A DNA stretch of 59,698 nt from assembly GCA_036351575.1 (NCBI GenBank), contig JAZBPJ010000006.1, positions 1 through 59,698 on the forward strand. Direction: 5' to 3'. Made by a program: the position numbers and the translations under genes. Origin of the DNA: JABDPF01 sp036351575. Lineage in GTDB: Bacteria; Pseudomonadota; Gammaproteobacteria; Xanthomonadales; SZUA-36. A model generated the notes under the pieces. It did not search any database. It was given only the letters and a program-made list of their open reading frames with translations, and was not told the DNA's origin. Every line of letters starts with the position of its first letter. The stretch's first letter is position 1. Below are positions 26,084 through 36,058 of the stretch, in pieces.

Positions 26084-27093
26084 TGGCATTGCTGGACGTC
26101 AGGGGCCTCGAGGTCGAATTCGACACGCCGGAAGGCGTGGTGCGCGCGGTAACGGGTCTCGATTTCTCGCTGGAACCCGGCGAAGCGCTCGCGATCGTTG
26201 GGGAATCCGGTTCCGGCAAGAGTCAGATGATGATGGCCATCATGGGATTGCTGGCCGAAAATGGCCGCGCCCGCGGCTCAGCGCGTTTCCAGGGCGAGGA
26301 GCTCATGGGCATGAAAACGGCCGAGCTGAACCGCATCAGGGGAAGCAAGATCGCAATGATCTTCCAGGACCCGATGACGTCCCTGAACCCCTACCTGAAC
26401 ATCGAGACGCAGATGGTCGAGGTGCTTCGGCATCACCAGGGCATGAAGCGCAGCGAAGCCAGGGCGCACGCCCGCGAAATGCTGAGCGCGGTGCGCATTC
26501 CGGACGCGGAGGAGCGCATCCGGCAGTACCCGCACGAGTACTCGGGCGGCATGCAGCAGCGCGTGATGATCGCCATGGGCCTGCTGTGCGAGCCGGACCT
26601 GCTGATCGCGGACGAGCCGACCACGGCGCTGGACGTGACCGTGCAGGCGCAGATCATGCAGCTGATGCGGGAACTGAGCGAAAAGACCCGCATGTCCCTC
26701 ATCATGATCACGCACGACCTGGCCGTCGTGGCCGAGGTCGCCGACCGGATCATGGTGATGTACGCCGGCGAAGTCGTCGAGACGGGCACCGCCGACCAGA
26801 TTTTTTACGCCCCGCGCCACCCCTACACCCAGGGGCTGCTGGCGTCCGTTCCCCGCCTGGACCGGCTGGATACGGACGACCTGCACGCCATCCCGGGCAA
26901 CCCGCCCAACCTGCTCGAACTGCCGGACGGCTGCCGTTTTCGCGAGCGCTGCAGCCAGGCGAGCGCGGCCTGTCTCGAGCCGCCGCCGGTGTGGGAAACG
27001 GAAGACGGCCGCAGTTCACGCTGTGTTCTGCGGCCGGAAGGGGCCGTGATGCGGGAAAAAGCAGCCGCCGGCGCCGCGGAGGAGGCTGAATGA
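26083..27093 (+). CDS. oppD: Oligopeptide ABC transporter ATPase
   Basis: 336 aa. Walker A GESGSGKSQ, Q-loop FQDPMTSLNP, signature YSGGMQQR, Walker B LLIADEPTTALDV, switch His in MITHDLAVV, and the C-terminal oligopeptide-transporter domain with cysteines (RFRERCSQASAAC). It powers peptide import with OppF. One-base overlap with oppC and ATGA overlap with oppF. Confidence 0.95.
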   Translation: MALLDVRGLEVEFDTPEGVVRAVTGLDFSLEPGEALAIVGESGSGKSQMMMAIMGLLAENGRARGSARFQGEELMGMKTAELNRIRGSKIAMIFQDPMTSLNPYLNIETQMVEVLRHHQGMKRSEARAHAREMLSAVRIPDAEERIRQYPHEYSGGMQQRVMIAMGLLCEPDLLIADEPTTALDVTVQAQIMQLMRELSEKTRMSLIMITHDLAVVAEVADRIMVMYAGEVVETGTADQIFYAPRHPYTQGLLASVPRLDRLDTDDLHAIPGNPPNLLELPDGCRFRERCSQASAACLEPPPVWETEDGRSSRCVLRPEGAVMREKAAAGAAEEAE

Positions 27094-28100
27094 AAAAGCC
27101 CGTACTCCGCGTACAGGACCTGACGGTGACCTTCAACAGCGTGACCGGAAACGTGTTTCATCGGCAGGAGCGCCGCAACCGGGCCGTCGACGGCATCAGT
27201 TTCGAACTCTACGCCGGCGAGACGCTGGGCGTCGTCGGCGAATCCGCTTCCGGCAAATCGACGCTCGCGCGGGCCATTCTCGGGCTCATCAAACCGAACC
27301 GCGGCCGGGTCATGTGGCTGGGTGAAAACCTGACCGAACTGGACGAGGAATCCATGCGGCAGCGGCGCAAGGAACTGCAGATCGTCTTCCAGGACCCGGT
27401 GGCCTCGCTCGATCCGCGCATGACCGCGGGCGACATCATCGCCGAGCCGCTGTGGAACTTTTACCCCAACATGGACCGCCTGCAGGTCGACGAGCGCACG
27501 CGGGGCATGATGAAAATGGTCGGCCTGCTGCCCAACCAGATCAACCGCTACCCGCACGAATTTTCCAGCGGGCAGTGCCAGCGCATCGGCATCGCGCGCG
27601 CGCTGGTCCTGAACCCGCGCCTGCTGATCTGCGACGAGCCGGTCAGCGCGCTGGACGTGTCCATCCAGGCGCAGGTCGTCAACCTGCTCAAGGACCTGCA
27701 GAAGAAGCTCGGCCTGGCGCTGATCTTCATCGCGCACGACCTGTCTGTCGTGCGGCACATCAGTGACCGGGTGATGGTGATCTACATGGGGCAGGCCATG
27801 GAGGTCTCCTGCAAGGAGAGCCTGTACCGCAAACCGCTGCACCCTTATACCAATGCCCTGATCAAGTCGGTGCCGCTGCCAGACCCGAAGCTTGCCGCCG
27901 AGGCGCGCCGGGAGAACTGGCTGACCGGCGACATGCCGTCGCCGTTCGACCGGCCCAGGGGCTGCACGTTCCACGACCGCTGCCCCTACCGGGTCAAGCG
28001 CTGCGAGGCGGACGTGCCCGCCCTGCGCAAGATGGAAGAAGGCGACTGGGTCGCCTGCCACCGGGCCGAGGACCTGGATCTGTCGATCGAGGAAGAGTAA
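27090..28100 (+). CDS. oppF: Oligopeptide ABC transporter ATPase
   Basis: 336 aa. Walker A GESASGKST, Q-loop FQDPVASLDP, Walker B LLICDEPVSALDV, IAHDLSVV and the cysteine-rich C-terminal CTFHDRCPYRVKRC. The ABC signature reads FSSGQ instead of FSGGQ; the Ser and second Gly that contact ATP are kept. Last gene of the opp operon. Confidence 0.95.
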   Translation: MKKPVLRVQDLTVTFNSVTGNVFHRQERRNRAVDGISFELYAGETLGVVGESASGKSTLARAILGLIKPNRGRVMWLGENLTELDEESMRQRRKELQIVFQDPVASLDPRMTAGDIIAEPLWNFYPNMDRLQVDERTRGMMKMVGLLPNQINRYPHEFSSGQCQRIGIARALVLNPRLLICDEPVSALDVSIQAQVVNLLKDLQKKLGLALIFIAHDLSVVRHISDRVMVIYMGQAMEVSCKESLYRKPLHPYTNALIKSVPLPDPKLAAEARRENWLTGDMPSPFDRPRGCTFHDRCPYRVKRCEADVPALRKMEEGDWVACHRAEDLDLSIEEE

Positions 28101-28199
28101 GCCGCCCGTCGGAGCCGCTGCCGGTCGCCGCGCACCATGGGTTAGGTTTGCGATGCCGCTTGGGTTAACATGCGCCTTTTCACGTTCAGCGGAATTTTG

Positions 28200-28859
28200 A
28201 TGCCTGATATGACTTGCGGCCGCGTTGGCCGGCTCCTCACCCTCCTGGTGCTTGCACCCCTGTTTTTCACTGCATGCGCGCAGACGCGCGTGGTGGACAG
28301 TTGGCAGCCCGAACAGCCCATCGAAAACCGGCCCGACAAGGTGGCCGTGATTGCCGTGCTTCCGGACGCGCTGATGCGCGAGGCCTTTGAAGTCGACGTC
28401 GCGAAAATCCTGGCGGACCGGGGATCGCCCGCGGTCCCCTCCAGCCGGCTGCCCGGTTTCGGCGGCGGCATTCGCGGTGAGATCGACGTCGAGGTGGCTA
28501 CCGGCATCCTGCGCGATGCCGACGTCGACGGCATCGTCGTCATGTTTTACTCCGGCGGCGGTCCTTCCGAAGGCTACGTGCGCGCGGATTACTGGGCCGA
28601 GTTTGTCGGCACCGGTGTTCCTTATGTCTGGGGGCGGCCCTATTTCACCGGGTTCACGGATGTCTACACGATTCGACAGGGGCCGGGCTGGGCCGACGTG
28701 CAGAGCACGGCCTACATCGAGTCGAGCTACTACGATCTCGATACCGAAAAGCCCGCCTGGCGCATCGTGACCTTCACCAAGGATCTCGAGCACGCCGATG
28801 CCGCCAGCGATATCGCCAGGCAGATCGCGTCCGAGATGCGCAAAGCCGGCCTGAACTGA
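28200..28859 (+). CDS. Hypothetical lipoprotein
   Basis: 219 aa from ATG 28200; an in-frame ATG at 28170 would add ten residues before the signal. The signal ends LAPLFFTACAQ, a lipobox. The mature part starts VVDSWQPEQPIENRPDKVAVIAVLPDALMREAFEVDVAKIL and has a Gly-rich and aromatic middle. It looks like the small lipoproteins that bear a nucleotide-binding-like alpha/beta fold, but I cannot name a family. It stands alone between opp and rsmG; no role can be assigned. Confidence 0.75.
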   Translation: MPDMTCGRVGRLLTLLVLAPLFFTACAQTRVVDSWQPEQPIENRPDKVAVIAVLPDALMREAFEVDVAKILADRGSPAVPSSRLPGFGGGIRGEIDVEVATGILRDADVDGIVVMFYSGGGPSEGYVRADYWAEFVGTGVPYVWGRPYFTGFTDVYTIRQGPGWADVQSTAYIESSYYDLDTEKPAWRIVTFTKDLEHADAASDIARQIASEMRKAGLN

Positions 28860-28878
28860 GCAAGGGGTCTCTGCCTGC

Positions 28879-29505
28879 ATGTCTCTGGAGTCAGCGCTTC
28901 GGGCCGGGCTCGAAGCGTTGGGTATCGCCTGCGACGAGGCGCGGCAAGCACTGCTGCTTGAATACCTGGGCCTGATCGAGCGCTGGAACCGAACGTACAA
29001 CCTGACCGCGGTCAGGGAGCCGGCAGAAATGCTGTCGAAGCACCTGCTGGACGCCCTGTCCGTGCTGCCCTGGGTTCCCGCAGGGCGACTGCTGGATGCC
29101 GGCACTGGCGCCGGGCTGCCGGGCATACCCCTGGCCATCGTGAACGCGGGGCTTGAAGTCACCCTGCTGGACAGTGCCGGCAAGAAGGTGCGGTTTCTCA
29201 ACCACGTGAAACGCACGCTGTCCCTGGCCAACGTGCATCCGTTGCAGGCGCGGCTGGAATCTGCCGAGCTTCCGGAAGCGCCGAACGCCATCATCAGCCG
29301 GGCGTTCAGCAGCCTGGCCGATTTCGCCGGGGCGGCGCGTCACCTGGCCGGCGGGGATACCCGCATGCTCGCGATGAAAGGCCGCTACCCGGAGGAGGAG
29401 ATCGAAGCGCTGCCGGGCTGGGTCGATGTTCGCTCCGTCGAAAAACTCTCCGTGCCGGGATTGCACGAACAGCGGCACCTCGTCATCATGTCCGTCTCCT
29501 CATGA
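28879..29505 (+). CDS. rsmG: 16S rRNA (guanine527-N7) methyltransferase
   Basis: 208 aa, the family length. SAM-binding LLDAGTGAGLPGIPLAI, DSAGKKVRFLNHV and ISRAFSSLADF are RsmG motifs; it methylates G527 of 16S rRNA. It overlaps parA by 4 bp (ATGA). The rsmG-parA-parB order is typical of the replication-origin region of gammaproteobacteria, where mnmG normally precedes rsmG; here mnmG is absent upstream. Confidence 0.96.
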   Translation: MSLESALRAGLEALGIACDEARQALLLEYLGLIERWNRTYNLTAVREPAEMLSKHLLDALSVLPWVPAGRLLDAGTGAGLPGIPLAIVNAGLEVTLLDSAGKKVRFLNHVKRTLSLANVHPLQARLESAELPEAPNAIISRAFSSLADFAGAARHLAGGDTRMLAMKGRYPEEEIEALPGWVDVRSVEKLSVPGLHEQRHLVIMSVSS

Positions 29506-30311
29506 GCACACACGATTCAAGCAAAAAAGCCCGCATCGTCGCGGTCGCCAACCAGAAGGGCGGCGTTGGAAAGACCACGAGCGCCGTTAACCTGGCCGCG
29601 GCGTTTTCGCGCATGCAGCTGCCGGTCCTGCTGATCGACCTCGATCCGCAGGGCAACGCCACCACGGGCTGCGGGATCGACCCGCGGCGGCTGCACGTTT
29701 CCGCCTGCGAGGTCATGATGCGCGAACGCACGGCCGCCGAGACCATCCTGCGGCCGGCCGGCCTGGATTTCGACCTGCTGCCGTCCAGCGGTGACCTGAC
29801 CGCGGCCGAGATGTCGCTGCTGCAGACCGATCGCCGCGAGTTCGCGCTTCGGGATGCGCTGGAACCCCTGCTCGAGGACTATGCCTGGATACTGATCGAC
29901 TGCCCGCCGTCGCTGAACATGCTGACGCTGAACGCCCTCAGCGCCGCCGACAGCGTGCTGATTCCGGTGCAGTGCGAGTACTATGCGCTCGAGGGCCTGA
30001 CCGCATTGCTGAATACGATCGAGCAGGTCTGCGCCAGCGTCAATCCTGCACTGGAAATCGAGGGTTTGCTGCGCACCATGTTCGATGGCCGCAATAACCT
30101 CGCCCTGGCGGTGTCGGAGCAGCTGGTCGAAAATTTCGGTGATCGCGTTTACCGTACACTGGTGCCGCGCAATATCCGCGTTGCCGAGGCTCCCAGCCAC
30201 GGCATGCCGGTGCTGCTGTACGATCCGGCCTCCAAGGGCGCACTGGCGCACATCGCTTTGGCCGGCGAAATGCTGCGGCGGCATGAAAAAAGGCAATTGC
30301 CTGGACTGTAA
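29502..30311 (+). CDS. parA: Chromosome-partitioning ATPase (Soj)
   Basis: 269 aa. Deviant Walker A VANQKGGVGKTTSAVNLAAA, A-prime motif IDLDPQGNATTGCG, Walker B LIDCPPSLNMLTLNAL. A MinD/ParA-type ATPase that binds DNA non-specifically and moves ParB-parS complexes for chromosome segregation. Length and lack of an N-terminal HTH show it is the chromosomal type. Followed by parB after 11 bp. Confidence 0.96.
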   Translation: MSTHDSSKKARIVAVANQKGGVGKTTSAVNLAAAFSRMQLPVLLIDLDPQGNATTGCGIDPRRLHVSACEVMMRERTAAETILRPAGLDFDLLPSSGDLTAAEMSLLQTDRREFALRDALEPLLEDYAWILIDCPPSLNMLTLNALSAADSVLIPVQCEYYALEGLTALLNTIEQVCASVNPALEIEGLLRTMFDGRNNLALAVSEQLVENFGDRVYRTLVPRNIRVAEAPSHGMPVLLYDPASKGALAHIALAGEMLRRHEKRQLPGL

Positions 30312-30322
30312 AGATTCGACAT

Positions 30323-31192
30323 ATGACAACTCGAAAAAAACCAGTACTTGGAAAAAACCTGAGCTCGATGCTCAGCCAGGCCACGATGAAGAGAGTGCAG
30401 GAAGGCGGCGGTGACGAACTGCGCGACCTGCCCCTGGACCTCATTCGGCCGGGCCGCTACCAGCCGCGCTCGGTATTCGACGAGGACAAGCTCTCCGAAC
30501 TGGCGGACTCGATCCGCGCCCAGGGCGTCGTGCAACCCATCGTCGTGCGCCCGCTGGAGGGTAAAGGGTATGAGCTGATCGCCGGTGAACGGCGCTGGCG
30601 GGCGGCGCAGATGGCCGGAATCGACGAGATACCCGCTGTTGTACGCGACGTGCCCGACGAAGCCGCCGTCGCGATGGCGCTGATCGAGAACATCCAGCGC
30701 GAGGATCTGAACCCGCTGGAAGAGGCCAGCGCGCTGCGCAGCCTGATCGACGAATTCAAGATGACCCAGCAACAGGCGGCCGATGCCGTGGGCCGGTCCC
30801 GGCCTGCGGTCGCCAACCTGCTGCGCCTGCTCGAGTTGATGCAGGAGGTCAAGGACCTGGTGGACCTGCGGCAGATTGAAATGGGGCATGCGCGCGCCCT
30901 GCTGTCGCTGGAAGACTCGCTGCAGGTCCAGGCCGCGCGCGAAGTGGCGCGTAAGCGGCTCTCGGTCCGGGAGACGGAGAACCTGGTCCGGCGGCTTCAG
31001 CAGTCCGCAAAGAAAAAAGGCAACCGGCGGGTCGACCCGGATATCCTGCGGCTGCAGGAGCGCATCGGGAACGCGCTGGGCACGCGCGTGCGCATCCAGC
31101 ACCAGGCGTCCGGTAAAGGCAAGATGACCATCGTTTACAACAACGCCGACGAGTTCGACGGCATTCTCGAGCGTCTCGATCTCTCCGATTGA
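30323..31192 (+). CDS. parB: Chromosome-partitioning CTPase/DNA-binding protein (Spo0J)
   Basis: 289 aa. ParB N-terminal CTPase motifs RPGRYQPRSVFDEDKLSELADSI and GERRWRAAQMAG, the arginine region ENIQREDLNPLEEA, the HTH QQAADAVGRSRPAVANLLRLLEL, and a C-terminal dimerisation segment. It loads on parS sites and spreads along DNA. No good parS 16-mer was seen in the window. Confidence 0.96.
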   Translation: MTTRKKPVLGKNLSSMLSQATMKRVQEGGGDELRDLPLDLIRPGRYQPRSVFDEDKLSELADSIRAQGVVQPIVVRPLEGKGYELIAGERRWRAAQMAGIDEIPAVVRDVPDEAAVAMALIENIQREDLNPLEEASALRSLIDEFKMTQQQAADAVGRSRPAVANLLRLLELMQEVKDLVDLRQIEMGHARALLSLEDSLQVQAAREVARKRLSVRETENLVRRLQQSAKKKGNRRVDPDILRLQERIGNALGTRVRIQHQASGKGKMTIVYNNADEFDGILERLDLSD

Positions 31193-31206
31193 GGCGGGTT
31201 TTGTGT

Positions 31207-31231
31207 AGCAGGCCTCCAGGGCCGGCCTGCT
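31207..31231 (+). terminator. Possible terminator after parB
   Basis: AGCAGGCC (31207-31214) pairs with GGCCTGCT (31224-31231), an 8-bp stem followed by TT and then GC-rich sequence. It lies 15 bp past the parB stop. The missing T-run makes efficient Rho-independent termination doubtful. Confidence 0.35.
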
Positions 31232-31335
31232 TTCGCGGGCGCCCGCTCGCGGGGGGGGGCGGTTTTTGCCGGCGCCCTGTCGATTGCGGAGTTCCGGAGC
31301 CGACGTTTGCTTAAGGGATTAATTAACTCTTTCCG

Positions 31336-31365
31336 TTGCCCCTGTAGATTAGGGGATGCTAAAAT
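31336..31365 (+). promoter_or_regulatory. Promoter of the ATP synthase operon
   Basis: TTGCCC (31336-31341), an 18-bp spacer and TAAAAT (31360-31365) preceded by TGC, an extended -10. It lies about 40 bp before the atpI start and after the GC-rich parB trailer. A small CCCCT/AGGGG inverted repeat lies in the spacer. Confidence 0.65.
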
Positions 31366-31403
31366 TTAGAATCTTTGGCTGACCCTGCACATTGCAAGCG
31401 GTT

Positions 31404-31802
31404 ATGGTGGCTTCTCAGGGCAGGCAGGTGCCAAAGAATGGGAGTGTGCTGAAAGGTATTTCAAAGAGCTTGAGAATCCAGACGCTGGTGGCATTGGCGC
31501 TGGTTCTCCTGTCGTTACCGGCGGGGCCGGTGGCGGCGTACTCGTCGCTGTTCGGCAGCCTGGCCGTGTACCTGCCAGGCCTCGTTTTCGCCGTGATGGT
31601 GGTGGGTAAACTGGGCGGAGACAGCGTGGTGTTCCTGCGGGCCGCGATGCTCGCCGAGTTTGCTAAGCTTATGCTCACCGGGGCACTCTGCGCGGCGGTG
31701 TTCATCTGGGTGAAACCGCTGGCGCCCGGGTTTTTTTTCCTGGGCATGATCGGCGTCCTTGCGGCCGGATGGGTCGGGCTGGCGCTTCTGTTTCGCGAAT
31801 GA
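31404..31802 (+). CDS. atpI: ATP synthase accessory protein I
   Basis: 132 aa from ATG 31404 (a TTG at 31392 would add four residues). Four hydrophobic segments (SLRIQTLVALALVLLSLPAG, LAVYLPGLVFAVMVV, AEFAKLMLTGALCAAVFIW, FFFLGMIGVLAAGWVGLALLF). AtpI/UncI-like proteins are poorly conserved and help c-ring assembly; the identification rests on length, topology and position before atpB. Confidence 0.82.
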   Translation: MVASQGRQVPKNGSVLKGISKSLRIQTLVALALVLLSLPAGPVAAYSSLFGSLAVYLPGLVFAVMVVGKLGGDSVVFLRAAMLAEFAKLMLTGALCAAVFIWVKPLAPGFFFLGMIGVLAAGWVGLALLFRE

Positions 31803-31911
31803 CGGCAGGAATTCATTTCGCGAACTTGATTTTGCAGGGATCGGGCAGACGTTTCCGGCAGCCGCACAGGGCGGCGCGCCGGTCAAATGACAAAATACAA
31901 CAGGATTCGGA

Positions 31912-32961
31912 ATGGCTGGCGGCAGCGAAACACTCACTCCCAGTGACTACATCACACACCATCTGCAAAACCTGACTTTCGGCAGGCATCCCGACGGCAG
32001 CTGGGGCTTCGCACATGGCGCGGAGGAAGCCGCCTCCATGGGGTTCTGGGCGTTTCACGTGGATACGATGTTCTGGGCCGTTTTCCTCGGCCTCGTGTTC
32101 TTCTTTCTGTTCCGAAAAGTCGCCAGAGCCGCGAATGCGGGCGTCCCCACCCGGTTCCAATGCGCGATAGAGTCCATCGTCGAGTTCGTTGACACCAGCG
32201 TGCGCGAGTCGTTTCACGGCACCGACAGGTACATCGCACCGCTCGCCCTGACACTGTTCGTGTGGATCTTTTTCATGAACTTCATGGACCTGATTCCGGT
32301 TGACTGGCTGCCGTGGGTGGCGAGCAATGTGGGCGTGGAGTATCAGAAAGTCGTGCCGACCACCGATATCAACGCCACGATGGGTATGTCGATCACGGTA
32401 TTCTTGCTGATCATTGTCTTCAGCATCCGGTTCAAGGGCGTCAGCGGCTTCCTGGGCGAGCTGGTGATGAATCCGCTGAACCCGAAAGTGCTGGGCGTGC
32501 CGAAAGTGCTCTGGCCGTTCATCATGGTTTTCAACTTCTTTCTCGAAATCGTCTCCCTGCTGGCGAAGCCGGTTTCGCTGGGCCTTCGGTTGTTTGGCAA
32601 CCTGTACGCCGGGGAACTGATTTTCATCCTGATCGCGCTGGTCTTCACAGCGGGGTCCGCCGGATTCGCCGCCGGTCTGAGTTCGATCTTCGGCGAACAC
32701 ATCCCCGCCTGGTTCTGGGTCGCGGCAACGGTCACGGTCTGCCTGACGCTGTGGCTGAACATCAGGGGCCGGCTTGCGATGAAGTACACCTGGCTAATCC
32801 TGTTCGCCGAGATGCTGCTGATCGGCGGCCTGGCATTCCTGGGCGGGCAGTGGTTGCATTTCGGCTGGGCCGTGTTCCACCTGCTCGTCATCACGCTGCA
32901 GGCGTTTATTTTCATGATGCTGACCATTGTCTACCTGAGCATGGCTTCGGAGCATCACTGA
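31912..32961 (+). CDS. atpB: ATP synthase F0 subunit a, with C-terminal-region insertion
   Basis: 349 aa, against about 271 in E. coli. The essential Arg226 is in SLGLRLFGNLYAGE (E. coli Arg210) with Glu235 following, and the C-terminus WAVFHLLVITLQAFIFMMLTIVYLSMASE is standard. Between them, about residues 248-318, is extra sequence of some 62 residues (FAAGLSSIFGEHIPAWFWVA, then VCLTLWLNIRG, then TWLILFAEMLLIGG) that looks like one or two additional membrane segments. The distance from the conserved Glu to the His of the last helix is 88 residues instead of 26. The frame is intact, so it should be functional. Confidence 0.95.
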   Translation: MAGGSETLTPSDYITHHLQNLTFGRHPDGSWGFAHGAEEAASMGFWAFHVDTMFWAVFLGLVFFFLFRKVARAANAGVPTRFQCAIESIVEFVDTSVRESFHGTDRYIAPLALTLFVWIFFMNFMDLIPVDWLPWVASNVGVEYQKVVPTTDINATMGMSITVFLLIIVFSIRFKGVSGFLGELVMNPLNPKVLGVPKVLWPFIMVFNFFLEIVSLLAKPVSLGLRLFGNLYAGELIFILIALVFTAGSAGFAAGLSSIFGEHIPAWFWVAATVTVCLTLWLNIRGRLAMKYTWLILFAEMLLIGGLAFLGGQWLHFGWAVFHLLVITLQAFIFMMLTIVYLSMASEHH

Positions 32962-32966
32962 TTAAT

Positions 32967-33038
32967 GGGGTCAGAGTAAAAATTTCCCGGGGCAGGGCAT
33001 GAACTCTGAAGGAGAACGAGAATTTTTACTCTGACCCC
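32967..33038. repeat. Palindromic element in the atp operon, copy 1
   Basis: 72 bp. The ends GGGGTCAGAGTAAAAATT (32967-32984) and AATTTTTACTCTGACCCC (33021-33038) are a perfect 18-bp inverted repeat around a 36-base centre. It starts 6 bp after the atpB stop and ends 41 bp before atpE. Same terminal sequence as the element at 36976-37046. It looks like a small non-coding mobile element of the REP/MITE kind and would make a strong mRNA hairpin. Confidence 0.85.
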
Positions 33039-33079
33039 GATTGTTATTTTTTAAACATCTTTGTAAACGGGAGATATAG

Positions 33080-33349
33080 ATGGAAACTGTAATTGGAATG
33101 ACCGCTATAGCTGTAGCCCTGATGATCGGACTGGGCGCGCTGGGTGTCGGTATTGGTGTTGGCATGCTGGGCGGCCGCCTGCTGGAAGGTACCGCGCGCC
33201 AGCCGGAACTGGCCCCGATGCTGCAGACCAAGTTTTTCCTGGCCGTCGGCCTGCTGGACGCAGTCGCCATGATCGGTGTGGGTATCGCGTTGTTCCTCAC
33301 CTTCGCCAACCCGTTCGTTGGCCAGCTGCAAAATGCAGTCGGCGGATAA
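33080..33349 (+). CDS. atpE: ATP synthase F0 subunit c
   Basis: 89 aa, two-helix hairpin. GGRLLEGTARQPELAPML is the polar loop and Asp60 in FFLAVGLLDAVAMIGVG is the proton-binding carboxylate; Asp and the lack of the usual Gln/Glu-Ser sodium ligands point to a proton-type ring. A GGGAG ribosome site precedes the ATG. Separated from atpB by a palindromic element. Confidence 0.97.
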   Translation: METVIGMTAIAVALMIGLGALGVGIGVGMLGGRLLEGTARQPELAPMLQTKFFLAVGLLDAVAMIGVGIALFLTFANPFVGQLQNAVGG

Positions 33350-33403
33350 CAAGCTTACCGGCAACGAGCATTTGGCTGACACCATAGAAAACGAGGTACC
33401 GGC

Positions 33404-33874
33404 ATGAACATTAATGCCACCCTGATCCTGCAGTCTCTCGCGATGCTGATTTTCGTGTGGTTTTGCATGCAGGTCGTCTGGCCGCCGATCCTGAAGGCGC
33501 TGGACCAGCGCCGTGAACGTATCGCCGAAGGCCTGGCCGCTTCCGACATCGCCGAGAAAGAGCTGGAGGCCGCCAAGATCAACGTCGAGAAACAGATTCG
33601 CGAAGCCCGCGACAAGGCGGGCGAGATCGTCGATCAGGCGCAGCAGCGCCACACCCAGATACTGGGCCAGGCCAAGGAAGACGCCGTCGGTGAACGCAAG
33701 CGACAAGTGGCGGCCGCCGAGGCCGAGATCACGCAGTCGGCCAACCAGGCGCGCGAAGAACTGCGCACTGCCGTGGCCAACCTCGCGGTCCTGGGCGCTT
33801 CGCAGATTCTGGAGCGTGAAGTCGATGCGGACACGCACCGCGAACTGCTCGACAAGCTGATCAACGAGATCTGA
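33404..33874 (+). CDS. atpF: ATP synthase F0 subunit b
   Basis: 156 aa. One N-terminal membrane segment (LILQSLAMLIFVWFCMQVVW, followed by PPILKALDQR) then a long charged helix (ERIAEGLAASDIAEKELEAA onward) that forms the peripheral stalk dimer and ends near the delta-binding C-terminus. Standard length. 2-bp gap to atpH. Confidence 0.97.
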   Translation: MNINATLILQSLAMLIFVWFCMQVVWPPILKALDQRRERIAEGLAASDIAEKELEAAKINVEKQIREARDKAGEIVDQAQQRHTQILGQAKEDAVGERKRQVAAAEAEITQSANQAREELRTAVANLAVLGASQILEREVDADTHRELLDKLINEI

Positions 33875-33876
33875 CC

Positions 33877-34413
33877 ATGAGCAGCCTGACGACACTGGCG
33901 AGACCTTACGCCAAGGCGGCCTTTGAACTGGCGCTTGCGGATGATGCCCTGGCTGCCTGGGACGATATGCTGGCGCTGGCGGGTGCAGTGGTCAGCGAGC
34001 AAGCGATGGTATCGCTGATCGAGAACCCGGACGTCAGCAAGGCCCAGGTCCTGGAGATACTGACGGACGCAGCGGGCGACGCGTTCGACGACCGCTTCCG
34101 CGGACTGCTCGCGGTGCTTGCCGACAACCGGCGCCTGCCCCTGCTGCCGCAGGTGGGAGCGCTCTACCGCGGCCTGCGCGAGGAGGCCGAGAATCGCCTC
34201 AGCGTGCGGGTGGTGTCTGCGGTGCCGTTGGACGAAGGCCAGTCGCAGCGCCTGAAAGAAGCGCTGGCCCGGCGTTTCGAGAGGGAGATCCAGCTGGAAA
34301 ACGAAATCGATCCGGAGGTCATTGGCGGCGCCGTGGTTTATGCGGGCAGCAAAGTGATCGACGGTTCTCTGCGGGGCCGCCTGGCGCGGCTGACCGCCAG
34401 CCTCGCGAACTGA
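33877..34413 (+). CDS. atpH: ATP synthase F1 subunit delta
   Basis: 178 aa OSCP/delta family. N-terminal ARPYAKAAFELA, and C-terminal ENEIDPEVIGGAVVYAGSKVIDGSLRGRLARL, the family signature. Connects the peripheral stalk to the top of F1. Standard operon position between atpF and atpA. Confidence 0.97.
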   Translation: MSSLTTLARPYAKAAFELALADDALAAWDDMLALAGAVVSEQAMVSLIENPDVSKAQVLEILTDAAGDAFDDRFRGLLAVLADNRRLPLLPQVGALYRGLREEAENRLSVRVVSAVPLDEGQSQRLKEALARRFEREIQLENEIDPEVIGGAVVYAGSKVIDGSLRGRLARLTASLAN

Positions 34414-34475
34414 CGGCTAAACGAATTTAATTAACCGAGCGCCGTAACAGCGGCGGTCAAACGGGAAAGAAAACG

Positions 34476-36020
<1,545 letters not shown>

Positions 36021-36027
36021 CGAAACC

Positions 36028-36058
36028 GGGGTCGGAACAGCCCGGCGGCACTGACCCC
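36028..36058. repeat. Possible decayed copy of the atp-operon palindromic element
   Basis: GGGGTC (36028-36033) and GACCCC (36053-36058) bracket a 19-base centre between atpA and atpG. The flank AAACCGGGGTC equals the outer edge of the element at 36976-37046 (read in reverse), and GGAACAG follows GGGGTC here as it follows the left arm there. It could be a derivative that lost the AGAGTAAAAATT part of both arms. Confidence 0.4.

Noticed and set aside
29203..29212. CACGTGAAAC half of a parS consensus within rsmG
   Set aside because: Only about 11 of 16 bases match the parS consensus; the left half is absent and the site is explained by coding sequence (NHVKR). A similar partial match in atpB near 32047 also fails.
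31231..31270. GC-rich stretch with a run of G after parB
   Set aside because: Looks like a structured trailer, but the G-run has no partner of equal length and no repeat elsewhere; not a convincing named feature.
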